Below, piece by piece: positions 33,575-42,493 of a stretch of DNA of 52,254 nt. Location: the NCBI GenBank assembly GCA_964655225.1, contig CAZZMB010000011.1, positions 1 to 52,254 on the forward strand. The letters are read 5' to 3'. Every line of letters starts with the position of its first letter. Positions within the stretch are counted from its first letter, which is position 1. Origin of the DNA: JAFMKE01 sp964655225 (GTDB lineage: Bacteria > Bacteroidota > Bacteroidia > Chitinophagales > UBA8649). The position numbers and the translations under genes are program-made. Under the pieces are notes generated by a model. The model saw only the letters and a program-made list of their open reading frames with translations, was not told where the DNA came from and searched no databases.

Positions 33575-35788
33575 TTAAAATCTTAAACGTAACTGCATAT
33601 TCAATTGGTATAATTTATTTGAGTTTACCTGTTCATTTCCTGTTCCTGTTTGTTCCAAATTCTTATAGGAGGTATGGGCAAATTTCAACCAACAATCGAA
33701 ATACTTGTTGATTTTGAGGTGAAGGTTTAGATAGTATCGCATACCGGCATTAAAAAAGGATGGAATGCTAAATTGATTTAATACACCATTTTCATAGGCA
33801 TAAATCCGATTACTAAATTCGGATATATCGAAAATGATGAATCGTGTTGAGAAACCAAGTGGAAAGCCAGGACTTTTAAATTTCACATCTTGATACAGTA
33901 ATATTCCGGTGCCCGGTAGATTAATTTTATCATTAATAAAACTGTATTCTAGTCTATTTTGAATGGTCCATTTTTTGTTTATGATAAAACTTAAATGTAG
34001 CCGAAACCTTTGTGCTAGGATAGGCGTGACGAATTGCGTGCTTTCGATTTGTTGTTTGCTTAGGTATTGACTGGGTCTTAATATCTCGTTCTCTTCATCT
34101 GATGCTGCTTGAAATGAAGGGAAAACTGCTTCAAAATATGCGCGATTACTTTCACTTAATTGAATCGTATTGTTTCTGTTTAGCTGTATTGATGTATTCT
34201 GCTCTTTCTCTTCTCTTTTATAACTGGCGTATATCTCGAATGTTTTAGATGGATTATAGCTGCTGTATATTAAGACGTCGTATCCTTGACTGGCTTGCTT
34301 GGCCTGGTATTTTAACCAAGGAAAATTGAAATAGTCCACATAGCTAGAAAAGGTAAATTTTCTTGAGGGTTTGATTGAAAAACCCATGTATACTCCTTGC
34401 TCGTTTATTGGACTAGTGGACTCGCCGAAAGCATTTGTCAAATTACCGGCCTGGTAAAAGGGCGAGTAATAGCGATGAGTAATACTTAAACTCATTATTT
34501 TGGATGGATGTAAAATGCTCCCATTGATAAGGGCAATTCCCATTTGATTGGAGTTTATACTTATTGCGGTTTCGCCGAAAAAATGCGATCGATTGGTGAT
34601 GCTATGATAATCGAGGCTTACATGACTTATTTGCTTTCCTTGAAACTGAAACTGATTATATGGAACTGTCAAAAATTGAATAGGAAGCTCATATCGGGTG
34701 TTTAGGAAATTTAGTCCAATATGAGCTTTCGATATTCGGTATTGCGCATTAAAGCCACTATGAATTTCAAGTAAACGATTTTTCCCAGCTATCTCTGCCT
34801 GACTTCTATGATAACCGCTCTGCTGAATGCGGGTATGGATTACTGCTTGATTTGTACTATCAGCATACTGGATTGAGGCATCAATTTTTTTGATTGAAAC
34901 AAAAGGGCTAAGTGAAAATGGACCAAATGTTGAAGTAAGCGCAGCGCCTCGCATAAAGCGATATTCATTGATTGAAGAATAGGGTTTTATCACCCTTCCT
35001 TCTTTTTTTATAGTGCTTACCTCTGGCGTCTTGTTAAATCCAAATCCGGTGTAAAGAATTAAGCCTTGCCCAAGATTTACATGATAATCTCCCAATGCAA
35101 TTGATTGGATGAAGGTATTCGTTTTCCAAAAGAAATAGCCTGAATAAAAGTCAAATCCTGCTTGACTGTTTGGTCCAAACATTTTTTCTCCAGCATCTTT
35201 TTCTCCACTTAGTCCATAATACATTCGATTGCTAAACTGATATTTGTAGCGGAAGTATAGTTGGTTGGGCTTTCCGATATAATGCTTCGTTAAATAGCCT
35301 TTCTTTTTTGGGAAACTTTGTTGATAGCGAAAAAATAGTTCAGACGAGCCTTTGGTTATAAGTGCTTTAAAGGACATTTGGTAATCAGTTATACTGCCTT
35401 TCAGCTCGATATAAGGCAAAATCTGTTGGACGGTAGTAGGATCAAAAGTTTTGATGACTTGAAGTTCATACAGGTCGATAAGGGCTCCGTTTATTTGTTT
35501 GTGTTGAAGAAGTGCAAATAACTGATCTTCGGTAAAGAGTCCTGAATTTTCGAGCTCAGTTAGGTTTGCGGTATTTATATTTAAGGGCTCATTTAAAAGA
35601 TAGGCACGCTGTTCTTGTAACTCCTGAAAATCATTATGGTTAAGGTTTTCTGTGTCAAAGGACTCAAAGAAGCTTGTTTTAGGGGATGCTTGAGCAATGA
35701 GGCTCGCAGTAATAATATTGAGAAGAAGTGAAAATAAGATACATTGCTTTGTATGCTTAATTTCAATTAGCTTTTTTGTTAAATGCAT
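33575..35788 (-). CDS. Helix-hairpin-helix outer-membrane beta-barrel protein
   Basis: A 737-aa envelope protein with an N-terminal signal segment (hydrophobic CILFSLLLNIITASLIAQ, about 16-33). Residues about 70-135 carry ComEA/TssK-like helix-hairpin-helix units (LNINTANLTELENSGLFTEDQL). The remaining 600 residues are rich in aromatic, Gly and Ser/Thr alternations (YYGLSGEKDAG, GFGFNKTPEVST) and end in LNMQLRLRF, as expected for an outer-membrane beta-barrel with a terminal Phe. HhH-barrel proteins of this kind are conserved but uncharacterised in Bacteroidota. Its ATG overlaps the end of the upstream PorV-like gene by 26 nt, so the pair is translationally coupled and probably forms one complex. 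DNA binding by the HhH unit, perhaps in DNA uptake, is only a guess. Confidence 0.8.
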   Translation of the reverse strand: MHLTKKLIEIKHTKQCILFSLLLNIITASLIAQASPKTSFFESFDTENLNHNDFQELQEQRAYLLNEPLNINTANLTELENSGLFTEDQLFALLQHKQINGALIDLYELQVIKTFDPTTVQQILPYIELKGSITDYQMSFKALITKGSSELFFRYQQSFPKKKGYLTKHYIGKPNQLYFRYKYQFSNRMYYGLSGEKDAGEKMFGPNSQAGFDFYSGYFFWKTNTFIQSIALGDYHVNLGQGLILYTGFGFNKTPEVSTIKKEGRVIKPYSSINEYRFMRGAALTSTFGPFSLSPFVSIKKIDASIQYADSTNQAVIHTRIQQSGYHRSQAEIAGKNRLLEIHSGFNAQYRISKAHIGLNFLNTRYELPIQFLTVPYNQFQFQGKQISHVSLDYHSITNRSHFFGETAISINSNQMGIALINGSILHPSKIMSLSITHRYYSPFYQAGNLTNAFGESTSPINEQGVYMGFSIKPSRKFTFSSYVDYFNFPWLKYQAKQASQGYDVLIYSSYNPSKTFEIYASYKREEKEQNTSIQLNRNNTIQLSESNRAYFEAVFPSFQAASDEENEILRPSQYLSKQQIESTQFVTPILAQRFRLHLSFIINKKWTIQNRLEYSFINDKINLPGTGILLYQDVKFKSPGFPLGFSTRFIIFDISEFSNRIYAYENGVLNQFSIPSFFNAGMRYYLNLHLKINKYFDCWLKFAHTSYKNLEQTGTGNEQVNSNKLYQLNMQLRLRF

Positions 35789-36572
35789 AACTTATAGAGA
35801 TTTGGGGGGAGTAGCCTAATTTTGTATGCCAGCTTGAGCTAACATCTATTTGCAGCTGCGCTGTTTGTATACCAACTCCGCCACTTATCATTATAGGATT
35901 TATAGAAATTCCCGCCCGAGTGATAAGTTTAGGATGGAGTGTATACGAAAAGCCAATAGCGGAGCGCAATGGAAGTTGGAGATCTTTTTGGAATTCCCAG
36001 GAGAAGTAAAAATCATCATTTGGTAGAAAAGATCCTCCAAGAATAAATTCGGTATTTAAAGTTTCATTAAAAGTCTGTTCAAGCTTTTGCTTGATAGGGT
36101 TGCGGAGACTTGTAGCTAAGCGAATTTTCTCATTCATGGTGTATACCATTCCTAGGTCAAAGCTCATGAGGTTTTTCGCTTGATTCTGGATTAGGTTTAT
36201 GCGGTGGTAGTTTAGTCGAAGCCCTACAGCAATATGTTTTCCAAATGGTTTGGCATAGCCAAGTCCAAGTTTAAGTGTATTGAATTGATTGATTCCAAAG
36301 TAATCTACTCGATAGCTTAATGTGCCTTTGTCAAGCACTTGAGCAAGAGATAGCTGGACTGCGTTAACTTCGGTAAACAAGAAATAGTTAGTGTAATGAA
36401 GCCCGAGTATATTTCTTTCTGTTGCAGCTGATGCAGCGATGGAGTTGGTTGCTGAGAATGCATTGGTGTGAGCGATACTGCAGCCAGCCATAGCGGTTTG
36501 TTCTGCACCTGCAACTTGGCAATATAAGCACTCAATAAGACAGCAGCAAAGAGGTATAAATAAAAAACGCAT
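35763..36572 (-). CDS. Outer-membrane protein, PorV/PorQ-like small barrel
   Basis: A 269-aa protein starting at ATG 36572 with signal peptide MRFLFIPLCCCLIECLYCQ; a TTG six codons upstream is less likely. The start of the mature chain (AGAEQTAMAGCSIAHTNAFSATNSIAA) resembles the conserved opening of the PorV/PorQ/FadL-like family (G-A/R-x-x-A-M-G-G, then A-x-x-N-P-A), in degenerate form. The rest is a series of amphipathic strands ending in ISISYAFNKKAN, consistent with a 14-strand barrel. The gene is upstream of, and overlaps, the HhH barrel gene. A role as a partner or chaperone barrel is inferred; PorV function in T9SS should not be assumed. Confidence 0.7.
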   Translation of the reverse strand: MRFLFIPLCCCLIECLYCQVAGAEQTAMAGCSIAHTNAFSATNSIAASAATERNILGLHYTNYFLFTEVNAVQLSLAQVLDKGTLSYRVDYFGINQFNTLKLGLGYAKPFGKHIAVGLRLNYHRINLIQNQAKNLMSFDLGMVYTMNEKIRLATSLRNPIKQKLEQTFNETLNTEFILGGSFLPNDDFYFSWEFQKDLQLPLRSAIGFSYTLHPKLITRAGISINPIMISGGVGIQTAQLQIDVSSSWHTKLGYSPQISISYAFNKKAN

Positions 36573-36632
36573 GATATATATTGTTGTCAAATATATACCA
36601 TACGTTTTTTGAAATTATTGTGAATGAGTGGA

Positions 36633-39600
36633 TTACCTAATCAAGGAAATCGTTCCACTTGTTTTGATGACAGATCCAGCATTAGCAGGCTGCGCTTCGA
36701 TATAGAAGGTGTAAACGCCAATGTTTTGTTTTATGCCTTGGTAAGAACCAGCCCACCCAACGTTATATCCTTGGTTATCAAAAACTAATTCGCCCCACCT
36801 GTTGTAAACTCTCAGGATATAACTTGAAAAGTCATCATAATTTGCAATTCTAAATACATCGTTTATCCCATCTCCATTTGGGCTGAAGGCCGTAGGAATT
36901 TGTATGAAAGTTTCATCTATTGGATTTACAATCACAATAATGGTGTCATAGTTTTGGCAGTTAAACTGATTGCTTACGGTAAGAATATATTCTGCGCTTA
37001 ACGTATTATTTACTTGAATACTAGAGCCAGAATAGCTTTCTCCTAGATCGTTTACCCACGAGTAAATTTCATTATTATTTGGATTATCAATATTAATGGT
37101 AATAAAATCTCCAGTATTAATGGTGGTGTCTTGCCCTAAGCTGACTATCGGCAGAGAGTTTACAATCAACTCCACTGATGCGATAATACTGTCACAACCA
37201 AGGCTACTGGAAAGCGTATCTACATATATTCCTGGAGTGCTTTGCAGGTTACCAAAAATATCTACAGGGAGTGCATCTGCACATACTGTAAGTAAATCAT
37301 TAGTTGTTTGCGAATTTTGGACATTCAAGGTCGTAACAATTATACTGTCACAATTACTAGCAGACACAAAATTGTCGGTATAAACACCCGGTATGTTTTG
37401 CCATGAATTTTCCAAGAAGACACTATCCCCTGCACAAATATTTACGGAGCTGGTTTCATTGAAAACAGGATTTATAAGTACTTCCAGAGAATCCCTAGCT
37501 GTGCAGTTATTCACCGTAACATCTACCCAATAAGTACCCCCATTTTGTGCGGTAAATGTTGGGGCTGAGGTAGAACCATCTTGCCACAAATAGCTAGCGT
37601 TGCTTGTGGTCGCGTCGAGTAAAGTGTCGTTGCCAAAACAAATGGAAACATCAGGACCTAAATCAGGACTTGGAATTGGATTGACCGTAATATCTATGCT
37701 ATCCGTGGAATTACAGAATGGAGTAAAGAAAATGTCATCGATTCCATAATCATTATTGCCCATAATGACGTCACTTTCAATACATATTTCAATGCTGGTA
37801 TTTGAACCTGAATTGTAGTTGGCAAAAAATTGTTGCCAGTTGCATGCAGTCAATGAAGGAGAAAAATTGAGTCCAATTTGTACTCCATTTACTAAGAAGT
37901 GAAGGGTGGCAACATTGCTGATATTGGTGTTCTCCAAGCTGATGGCCCATGCTGAAAACATATAATCTGTATTTGGACTTACATTTATAGTTTGGCACCA
38001 AACATTGGTGTTAGGCGTATTTGATCCATTGATAATCATCAAGTTTCCTGTTCCCGAAGTATTATCGATACAGCTAAAGAAGTTGTTGTGAACGTTGGAA
38101 GGGCTGGTATTAATAGCGTAAGTCCCTGGGTTTGTTAACAAACCAAATGCACCACCTACCCCAGGTCCATAATCTGAAGTAAATCCTGTATTGCCTTGCT
38201 CGAAATCACCATTAACTACTAAGTTGTTTGACGAATCAACGAAGGTAGTTGTGCAATAATAGGTACCCGTTGAAGCAGCAATAAAGGTTTGATTGGAACT
38301 GTTGTCTTGCCATTGATAATCATCAAATCCAAGTCCTGCATCTAAGATGATACTTTCACCTTGACAAAAACTAGTGTCTGTGCCAAGATCAGATCCACAA
38401 CTGCAGATAATAACGCTTAGATTGGTAGTAACGATACTGTCACAAGCACTTGCAATAACTAAGGTGTCCACATAGGTGCCTGGAGTTGAAACAACTAAAC
38501 CACTCGGCAAGGTATACGTACTATCATTACAGAATTGATCGTTAACCATAACACTAAAGAAACAACTGCAGGATTGTGTTTGAACTATTGTCGTTACAAT
38601 ACTATCACAACCATTAACAGCACCAAGGGTGTCAGTATATGTGCCAGCAGTTGAAGCAAAGTCCCCACTAGGCAACTGAATAGAATCGTTGGTGTCACAA
38701 ATCAAAAAAGGATTTCCTGGATTATTTGTAGATACGGCTTGCAACACATCAATATTGGTAATTGTGATGCTATCGCAAGAGGAGCCTGTATTAGTTGTAC
38801 TGCCTACAATTACAATATCATCGATGTATGCCGATCGATTATCTAAGGACCTGAATATGCGTATAGCCACGTTGTTTAATCCTGATATTACAGTCAAATC
38901 GATAGTTGTTAATCGGTAATCGGTATGCCCGCAACTGTCTGTTGCTATAACTTGCCAAGTTGCCCCATCAAAATATTCTATAGATAGCTCGTTGAAACTC
39001 GTAGGAGCACTGCTTAAACGATCGTAGTAAAATAGAGTTGATGGATTGCTAACTGGAGGGAACTCTAAATAATCGCCAACAGTATTAAGTCCAACATTTC
39101 GAATTCCATTATTTGGATTGAATTGATTGGCATACATACCTACGGCATTCCAAGTTCCGTTTAGGTCGGTCTCTGTCCAGTTTCCTGAGGAATGATCCAT
39201 CCACCCTTCAGCATCTTCAAAGCCAGTTTGTAAAATAGTGTCTATAACGATGGGGCCACCAACACCGCCGAATATAGTATCTCTAAAAATAGTGTCAGCA
39301 GTATATGCGTTCCCTTCAAACGCAACACTCTCACATGCACTAAGGTAAGTGGAGTCGGTATAGGCATCGTCAATAGTAATCGTGTAGTTGACAAAAGAGT
39401 CACAGGTATACCCAAAGCCAAAAATGGTATCAGTAAAAGTTGTTGAAGAGGCATACCATATGCCGTCAACAAAAACAGAATCGCAGGACTGTTGAAGACT
39501 TGCACCAGTTTGCGCTTGAGACACATTAAAAACTATTGTTGAAGAAATTGAGTCGGTACAAGTGCCACTGCCCACGACCAAGTAGGTTATCGAATCTAAT

Positions 39601-40385
39601 CCTAAGTATCCGGATGGATCGTAGGTGGCGCCATTCACCCTTGGACCACCCCAGATTCCGCCTGGCGTGGCGTTGCCTGATAGTAAGCCTGGTAAATTGA
39701 CAATTCCATAGTCATTACAAATTTCATTGGAGAAATTCCAATCTGCACTGATTGATAGCACAGGAGCATTACAGCCCAAAATGGAATAACTAACGGATCC
39801 TGCCGCATCAAAAAATGCTGTTGCTCCATCGCTATTGGGAATTGCGCCACTATAAGTTACGGACTCTACTTGCGTGCATGGTCCGCTGCTGGTGACTTGA
39901 AGTGTTCTTGTTCCTGAAGGTGAATTTGCAAAATGTCCAGCTACATTTCCGGCACATTGAAAAAGGATGTACATGGTGTCCGCTAATCCAGCAAAAGAAT
40001 TTGCAACGGCACAAAAGTCAGCAGACGTAATAACGATGGCATTATACCCCGCAGGTATTGTATCGTTTAGGGGTTCTATTAGCCAACCACAAGAAGAAGT
40101 TATTGTACTATTAAGTGTGTCGGTTTTTAATGCGGTTGAAGCGCTATTGCACCATCCCTGAAAGGAGTTGTTTGGCCAGTTTACTGCAATGTTACCTACA
40201 AACAAGTCGTCAGATCCAACTTCAAAGGTGAACATTTCATTTGGACCTTCTTGCGTACAATTGGTGCTTCCTGTACCTTCGGTACAAGCATTTACGAAGA
40301 TGCTAGTGACTTCTAAACATTGCCCATGGGCTAGAGAAGTAAAAAGGACAGCTATTATAAGGGAAAATGAAAAACGATAGTTCAT
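36633..40385 (-). CDS. Large multidomain surface protein with T9SS type B (gliding-motility-type) C-terminal domain
   Basis: A 1250-aa exported protein. The start is ATG 40385 (MNYRFSFSLIIAVLFTSLAHGQ signal peptide); an upstream TTG extension is rejected. The N-terminal 160 residues look like a lamin-tail/jellyroll unit. A middle region has repeats built round GTYVDTL-x(5)-CDSI (six CDSI/CDSF copies between about 330 and 1100), mixed with jelly-roll, carbohydrate-module-like domains (for example GFEDAEGWMDHSSG and NGDFEQGNTGF) and PKD/Ig-like pieces (PDLGPDVSICFGNDT). The last 90 residues are a type B sorting domain with PTAFSPNGDGINDVF, VYNRWGELVF and GVYTFYIEA. It should be secreted by T9SS and bound at the cell surface, perhaps for adhesion; ligands are unknown. 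A strong terminator precedes it and separates it from atpC. Confidence 0.87.
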   Translation of the reverse strand: MNYRFSFSLIIAVLFTSLAHGQCLEVTSIFVNACTEGTGSTNCTQEGPNEMFTFEVGSDDLFVGNIAVNWPNNSFQGWCNSASTALKTDTLNSTITSSCGWLIEPLNDTIPAGYNAIVITSADFCAVANSFAGLADTMYILFQCAGNVAGHFANSPSGTRTLQVTSSGPCTQVESVTYSGAIPNSDGATAFFDAAGSVSYSILGCNAPVLSISADWNFSNEICNDYGIVNLPGLLSGNATPGGIWGGPRVNGATYDPSGYLGLDSITYLVVGSGTCTDSISSTIVFNVSQAQTGASLQQSCDSVFVDGIWYASSTTFTDTIFGFGYTCDSFVNYTITIDDAYTDSTYLSACESVAFEGNAYTADTIFRDTIFGGVGGPIVIDTILQTGFEDAEGWMDHSSGNWTETDLNGTWNAVGMYANQFNPNNGIRNVGLNTVGDYLEFPPVSNPSTLFYYDRLSSAPTSFNELSIEYFDGATWQVIATDSCGHTDYRLTTIDLTVISGLNNVAIRIFRSLDNRSAYIDDIVIVGSTTNTGSSCDSITITNIDVLQAVSTNNPGNPFLICDTNDSIQLPSGDFASTAGTYTDTLGAVNGCDSIVTTIVQTQSCSCFFSVMVNDQFCNDSTYTLPSGLVVSTPGTYVDTLVIASACDSIVTTNLSVIICSCGSDLGTDTSFCQGESIILDAGLGFDDYQWQDNSSNQTFIAASTGTYYCTTTFVDSSNNLVVNGDFEQGNTGFTSDYGPGVGGAFGLLTNPGTYAINTSPSNVHNNFFSCIDNTSGTGNLMIINGSNTPNTNVWCQTINVSPNTDYMFSAWAISLENTNISNVATLHFLVNGVQIGLNFSPSLTACNWQQFFANYNSGSNTSIEICIESDVIMGNNDYGIDDIFFTPFCNSTDSIDITVNPIPSPDLGPDVSICFGNDTLLDATTSNASYLWQDGSTSAPTFTAQNGGTYWVDVTVNNCTARDSLEVLINPVFNETSSVNICAGDSVFLENSWQNIPGVYTDNFVSASNCDSIIVTTLNVQNSQTTNDLLTVCADALPVDIFGNLQSTPGIYVDTLSSSLGCDSIIASVELIVNSLPIVSLGQDTTINTGDFITINIDNPNNNEIYSWVNDLGESYSGSSIQVNNTLSAEYILTVSNQFNCQNYDTIIVIVNPIDETFIQIPTAFSPNGDGINDVFRIANYDDFSSYILRVYNRWGELVFDNQGYNVGWAGSYQGIKQNIGVYTFYIEAQPANAGSVIKTSGTISLIR

Positions 40386-40458
40386 AATGCATATTTGTTG
40401 GGTAAAGATAAGAAAGTAGAATGAAGCATACAATTCCAATATCTTTGAGATTATTCAC

Positions 40459-40495
40459 AAAAAAAGGGACTTACCAACGGAAAGTCCCTTTTTTT
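40459..40495 (-). terminator. Intrinsic terminator of the atpD-atpC operon
   Basis: AAAAAAAGGGACTT (40459-40472) pairs perfectly with AAGTCCCTTTTTTT (40482-40495) across a 9-nt loop: a 14-bp stem with GC core and flanking A/T runs. It lies 15 nt after the atpC stop and before the surface-protein gene on the same strand. Confidence 0.92.
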
Positions 40496-40509
40496 ATAAT
40501 AAAACCGTT

Positions 40510-40758
40510 TTAGCTCATGTTTCCTCCAGCGATAAGAACACTGACTTTATTTTGAATGCATTCGATAAAACCATTTTCTATTTGTATATATTTTTTACTT
40601 CCTTCAATTAGCAATTCGATTTGCCCTTTTCTTAATGCTGCAATCATTGGTGCGTGGTTGTCAAGTAATTCAAAATTTCCAGATATGCCTGGAAAGATTA
40701 TACTGCTTGCTTCGCCGCTAAACAATTTTGATTCAGGTGTTAAAATATCTATTTGCAT
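40510..40758 (-). CDS. atpC: ATP synthase F1 subunit epsilon (short form)
   Basis: AtpC joins the F1 rotor to the c-ring. The 82-aa protein comprises only the N-terminal beta-sandwich domain: MQIDILTPESKLFSGEASSI, PGISGNFELLDNHAPMIAAL and the end strand VSVLIAGGNMS. It lacks the C-terminal helical hairpin (about 50 residues) that acts as the ATPase inhibitor in E. coli. A short epsilon is normal for many Bacteroidota, so this is not a truncation caused by mutation. It starts 25 bp after the atpD stop in the same direction and is followed by a strong terminator. Confidence 0.93.
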   Translation of the reverse strand: MQIDILTPESKLFSGEASSIIFPGISGNFELLDNHAPMIAALRKGQIELLIEGSKKYIQIENGFIECIQNKVSVLIAGGNMS

Positions 40759-40783
40759 ATTTAATTAATTCTACGAATGAAAA

Positions 40784-42295
40784 TTATTTGCTTTCAGCTA
40801 ACATTTTTTCTCCTGTTTCGATAACATCTTCTATACTACCTTTCAAGTTGAATGCAGCTTCAGGAAGATGATCTAATTCGCCATCTAAAATCATGTTAAA
40901 CCCTTTGATCGTCTCATCAATATTAACTAAAACTCCTGATAAACCGGTAAACTGCTCAGCTACGTGGAATGGCTGAGAAAGGAAACGTTGAACTTTTCTC
41001 GCACGATAAACTACATTTCGATCTTCTTCACTTAACTCATCCATACCTAGAATAGCGATGATATCCTGAAGTTCTTTATACCGTTGTAAAATCTCTTTTA
41101 CATCTTGAGCACATTTATAATGTTTTTCACCTACGATATCTTCTGTTAAGATTCTTGATGTAGAATCCAACGGATCCACTGCTGGGTAGATTCCTAATTC
41201 AGCAATTTTTCTTGAAAGTACAGTTGTGGCATCTAGGTGAGCAAATGTTGTTGCTGGAGCTGGATCAGTTAAATCATCTGCAGGCACATACACTGCTTGC
41301 ACTGAAGTAATTGAACCCTTCTTTGTAGAGGTGATCCGTTCTTGCATTAAACCCATTTCTGTAGCAAGTGTTGGTTGGTAACCAACAGCAGAAGGCATAC
41401 GACCTAATAATGCTGAAACCTCAGAACCTGCTTGAGTAAATCGGAAGATATTATCCACAAAGAATAAAACGTCACGTCCAGCACTGTCACCTTCTTCTCC
41501 ATCACGGAAATACTCGGCAATTGTTAATCCTGACAGCGCAACACGAGCCCTAGACCCTGGAGGTTCGTTCATTTGACCAAAAACTAAAGTTGCTTGAGAT
41601 TTGGCAAGTTCAGTGGTATCCACTTTACTTAAATCCCATCCACCATTTTCCATATCTTCTTCAAAAGCCTTTCCGTAACGAATTACACCAGACTCAATCA
41701 TTTCTCTCAACAAGTCATTTCCTTCACGGGTTCTCTCACCCACACCAGCAAAAACCGATAGTCCAGCGTGCGCTTTGGCAATGTTATTAATCAACTCCAT
41801 GATTAAAACAGTTTTACCAACACCTGCTCCACCGAACAAACCAATCTTACCCCCTTTCGCATAAGGTTCTAGCAAGTCAATTACTTTAATCCCAGTAAAC
41901 AAGATTTCGCTATCTGTTGATAAATCTTCGTAACGAGGCGGCTTTCTATGAATTGGATAACCGTTTTCTTTACTAACATCTAAGTTGATACCATCAATCG
42001 AATCTCCTACAACATTAAATAATCTTCCTTTGATGCCTTCGCCTGTTGGCATCATAATTGGCGTTCCTAAATCCAAAACATCCATGCCTCTTGTCAAGCC
42101 ATCGGTTGCTTCCATCGCAATACATCTTACACTTTCCTCACCAAGGTGCTGTTGGCATTCTAAAACTACTTTTTCACCATTAGGTCTAGTAATTTCAAGT
42201 GCATTCAAAATTTTCGGTAATTGAGTGTTTCCGTCTTCAAAGCTAACATCCACAATTGGGCCGATTATCTGTTTGATTTTTCCTGTATTTGACAT
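40784..42295 (-). CDS. atpD: ATP synthase F1 subunit beta
   Basis: The catalytic subunit of F1 ATP synthase, 503 aa. The N-terminal beta barrel begins GKIKQIIGPIVDVSF. The P-loop is GGAGVGKT (155-162), the Walker B region is VLFFVDNIFRFTQAG, and the catalytic Glu lies in AGVGERTREGNDL. The C-terminal lever motif is DELSEED, followed by the RFLSQPF segment. Clear sequence, standard length plus about 30 aa. The promoter box TATCTTTG at 42336-42343 (minus strand) gives a leader of about 35 nt. The other subunits (I, B, E, F, H, A, G) are not in this window: atpDC stands alone, as is known for many Flavobacteriia. Confidence 0.98.
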   Translation of the reverse strand: MSNTGKIKQIIGPIVDVSFEDGNTQLPKILNALEITRPNGEKVVLECQQHLGEESVRCIAMEATDGLTRGMDVLDLGTPIMMPTGEGIKGRLFNVVGDSIDGINLDVSKENGYPIHRKPPRYEDLSTDSEILFTGIKVIDLLEPYAKGGKIGLFGGAGVGKTVLIMELINNIAKAHAGLSVFAGVGERTREGNDLLREMIESGVIRYGKAFEEDMENGGWDLSKVDTTELAKSQATLVFGQMNEPPGSRARVALSGLTIAEYFRDGEEGDSAGRDVLFFVDNIFRFTQAGSEVSALLGRMPSAVGYQPTLATEMGLMQERITSTKKGSITSVQAVYVPADDLTDPAPATTFAHLDATTVLSRKIAELGIYPAVDPLDSTSRILTEDIVGEKHYKCAQDVKEILQRYKELQDIIAILGMDELSEEDRNVVYRARKVQRFLSQPFHVAEQFTGLSGVLVNIDETIKGFNMILDGELDHLPEAAFNLKGSIEDVIETGEKMLAESK

Positions 42296-42335
42296 ATCTG
42301 TTAAAAGATTTGATTTAAGCTTATTAAATTGGCTG

Positions 42336-42343
42336 CAAAGATA
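42336..42343 (-). promoter_or_regulatory. -7 promoter box of atpD-atpC
   Basis: TATCTTTG on the minus strand matches TAnnTTTG, 40 nt before the atpD ATG. Unlike lepA, mfd and priA, this operon has a real leader. No clear -33 TTG is present. Confidence 0.45.
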
Positions 42344-42478
42344 GGGAAAGGAATAATAAATTCTTTAAAAAATTAGACATTCTTCCGGATTTTTTACAAA
42401 AAAATGATTCTAAACAATAAATGTCTGCTGCTCATGTAATTTCATCTATTTTTCAAATCACTACTCTTAAAAAAAATG

Positions 42479-42486
42479 TATTTTTG
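42479..42486 (+). promoter_or_regulatory. -7 promoter box of priA, 7 nt before ATG
   Basis: TATTTTTG matches TAnnTTTG and is followed by 7 nt and then the priA ATG at 42494. It lies in the 198-bp gap between the divergent atpD and priA genes. Confidence 0.5.
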
Positions 42487-42493
42487 GTGATTC

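Noticed and set aside
40386..40439. TTG-initiated extension of the T9SS type B protein
   Set aside because: The signal peptide begins at the ATG at 40385, and the extension would lie close behind the atpC terminator.
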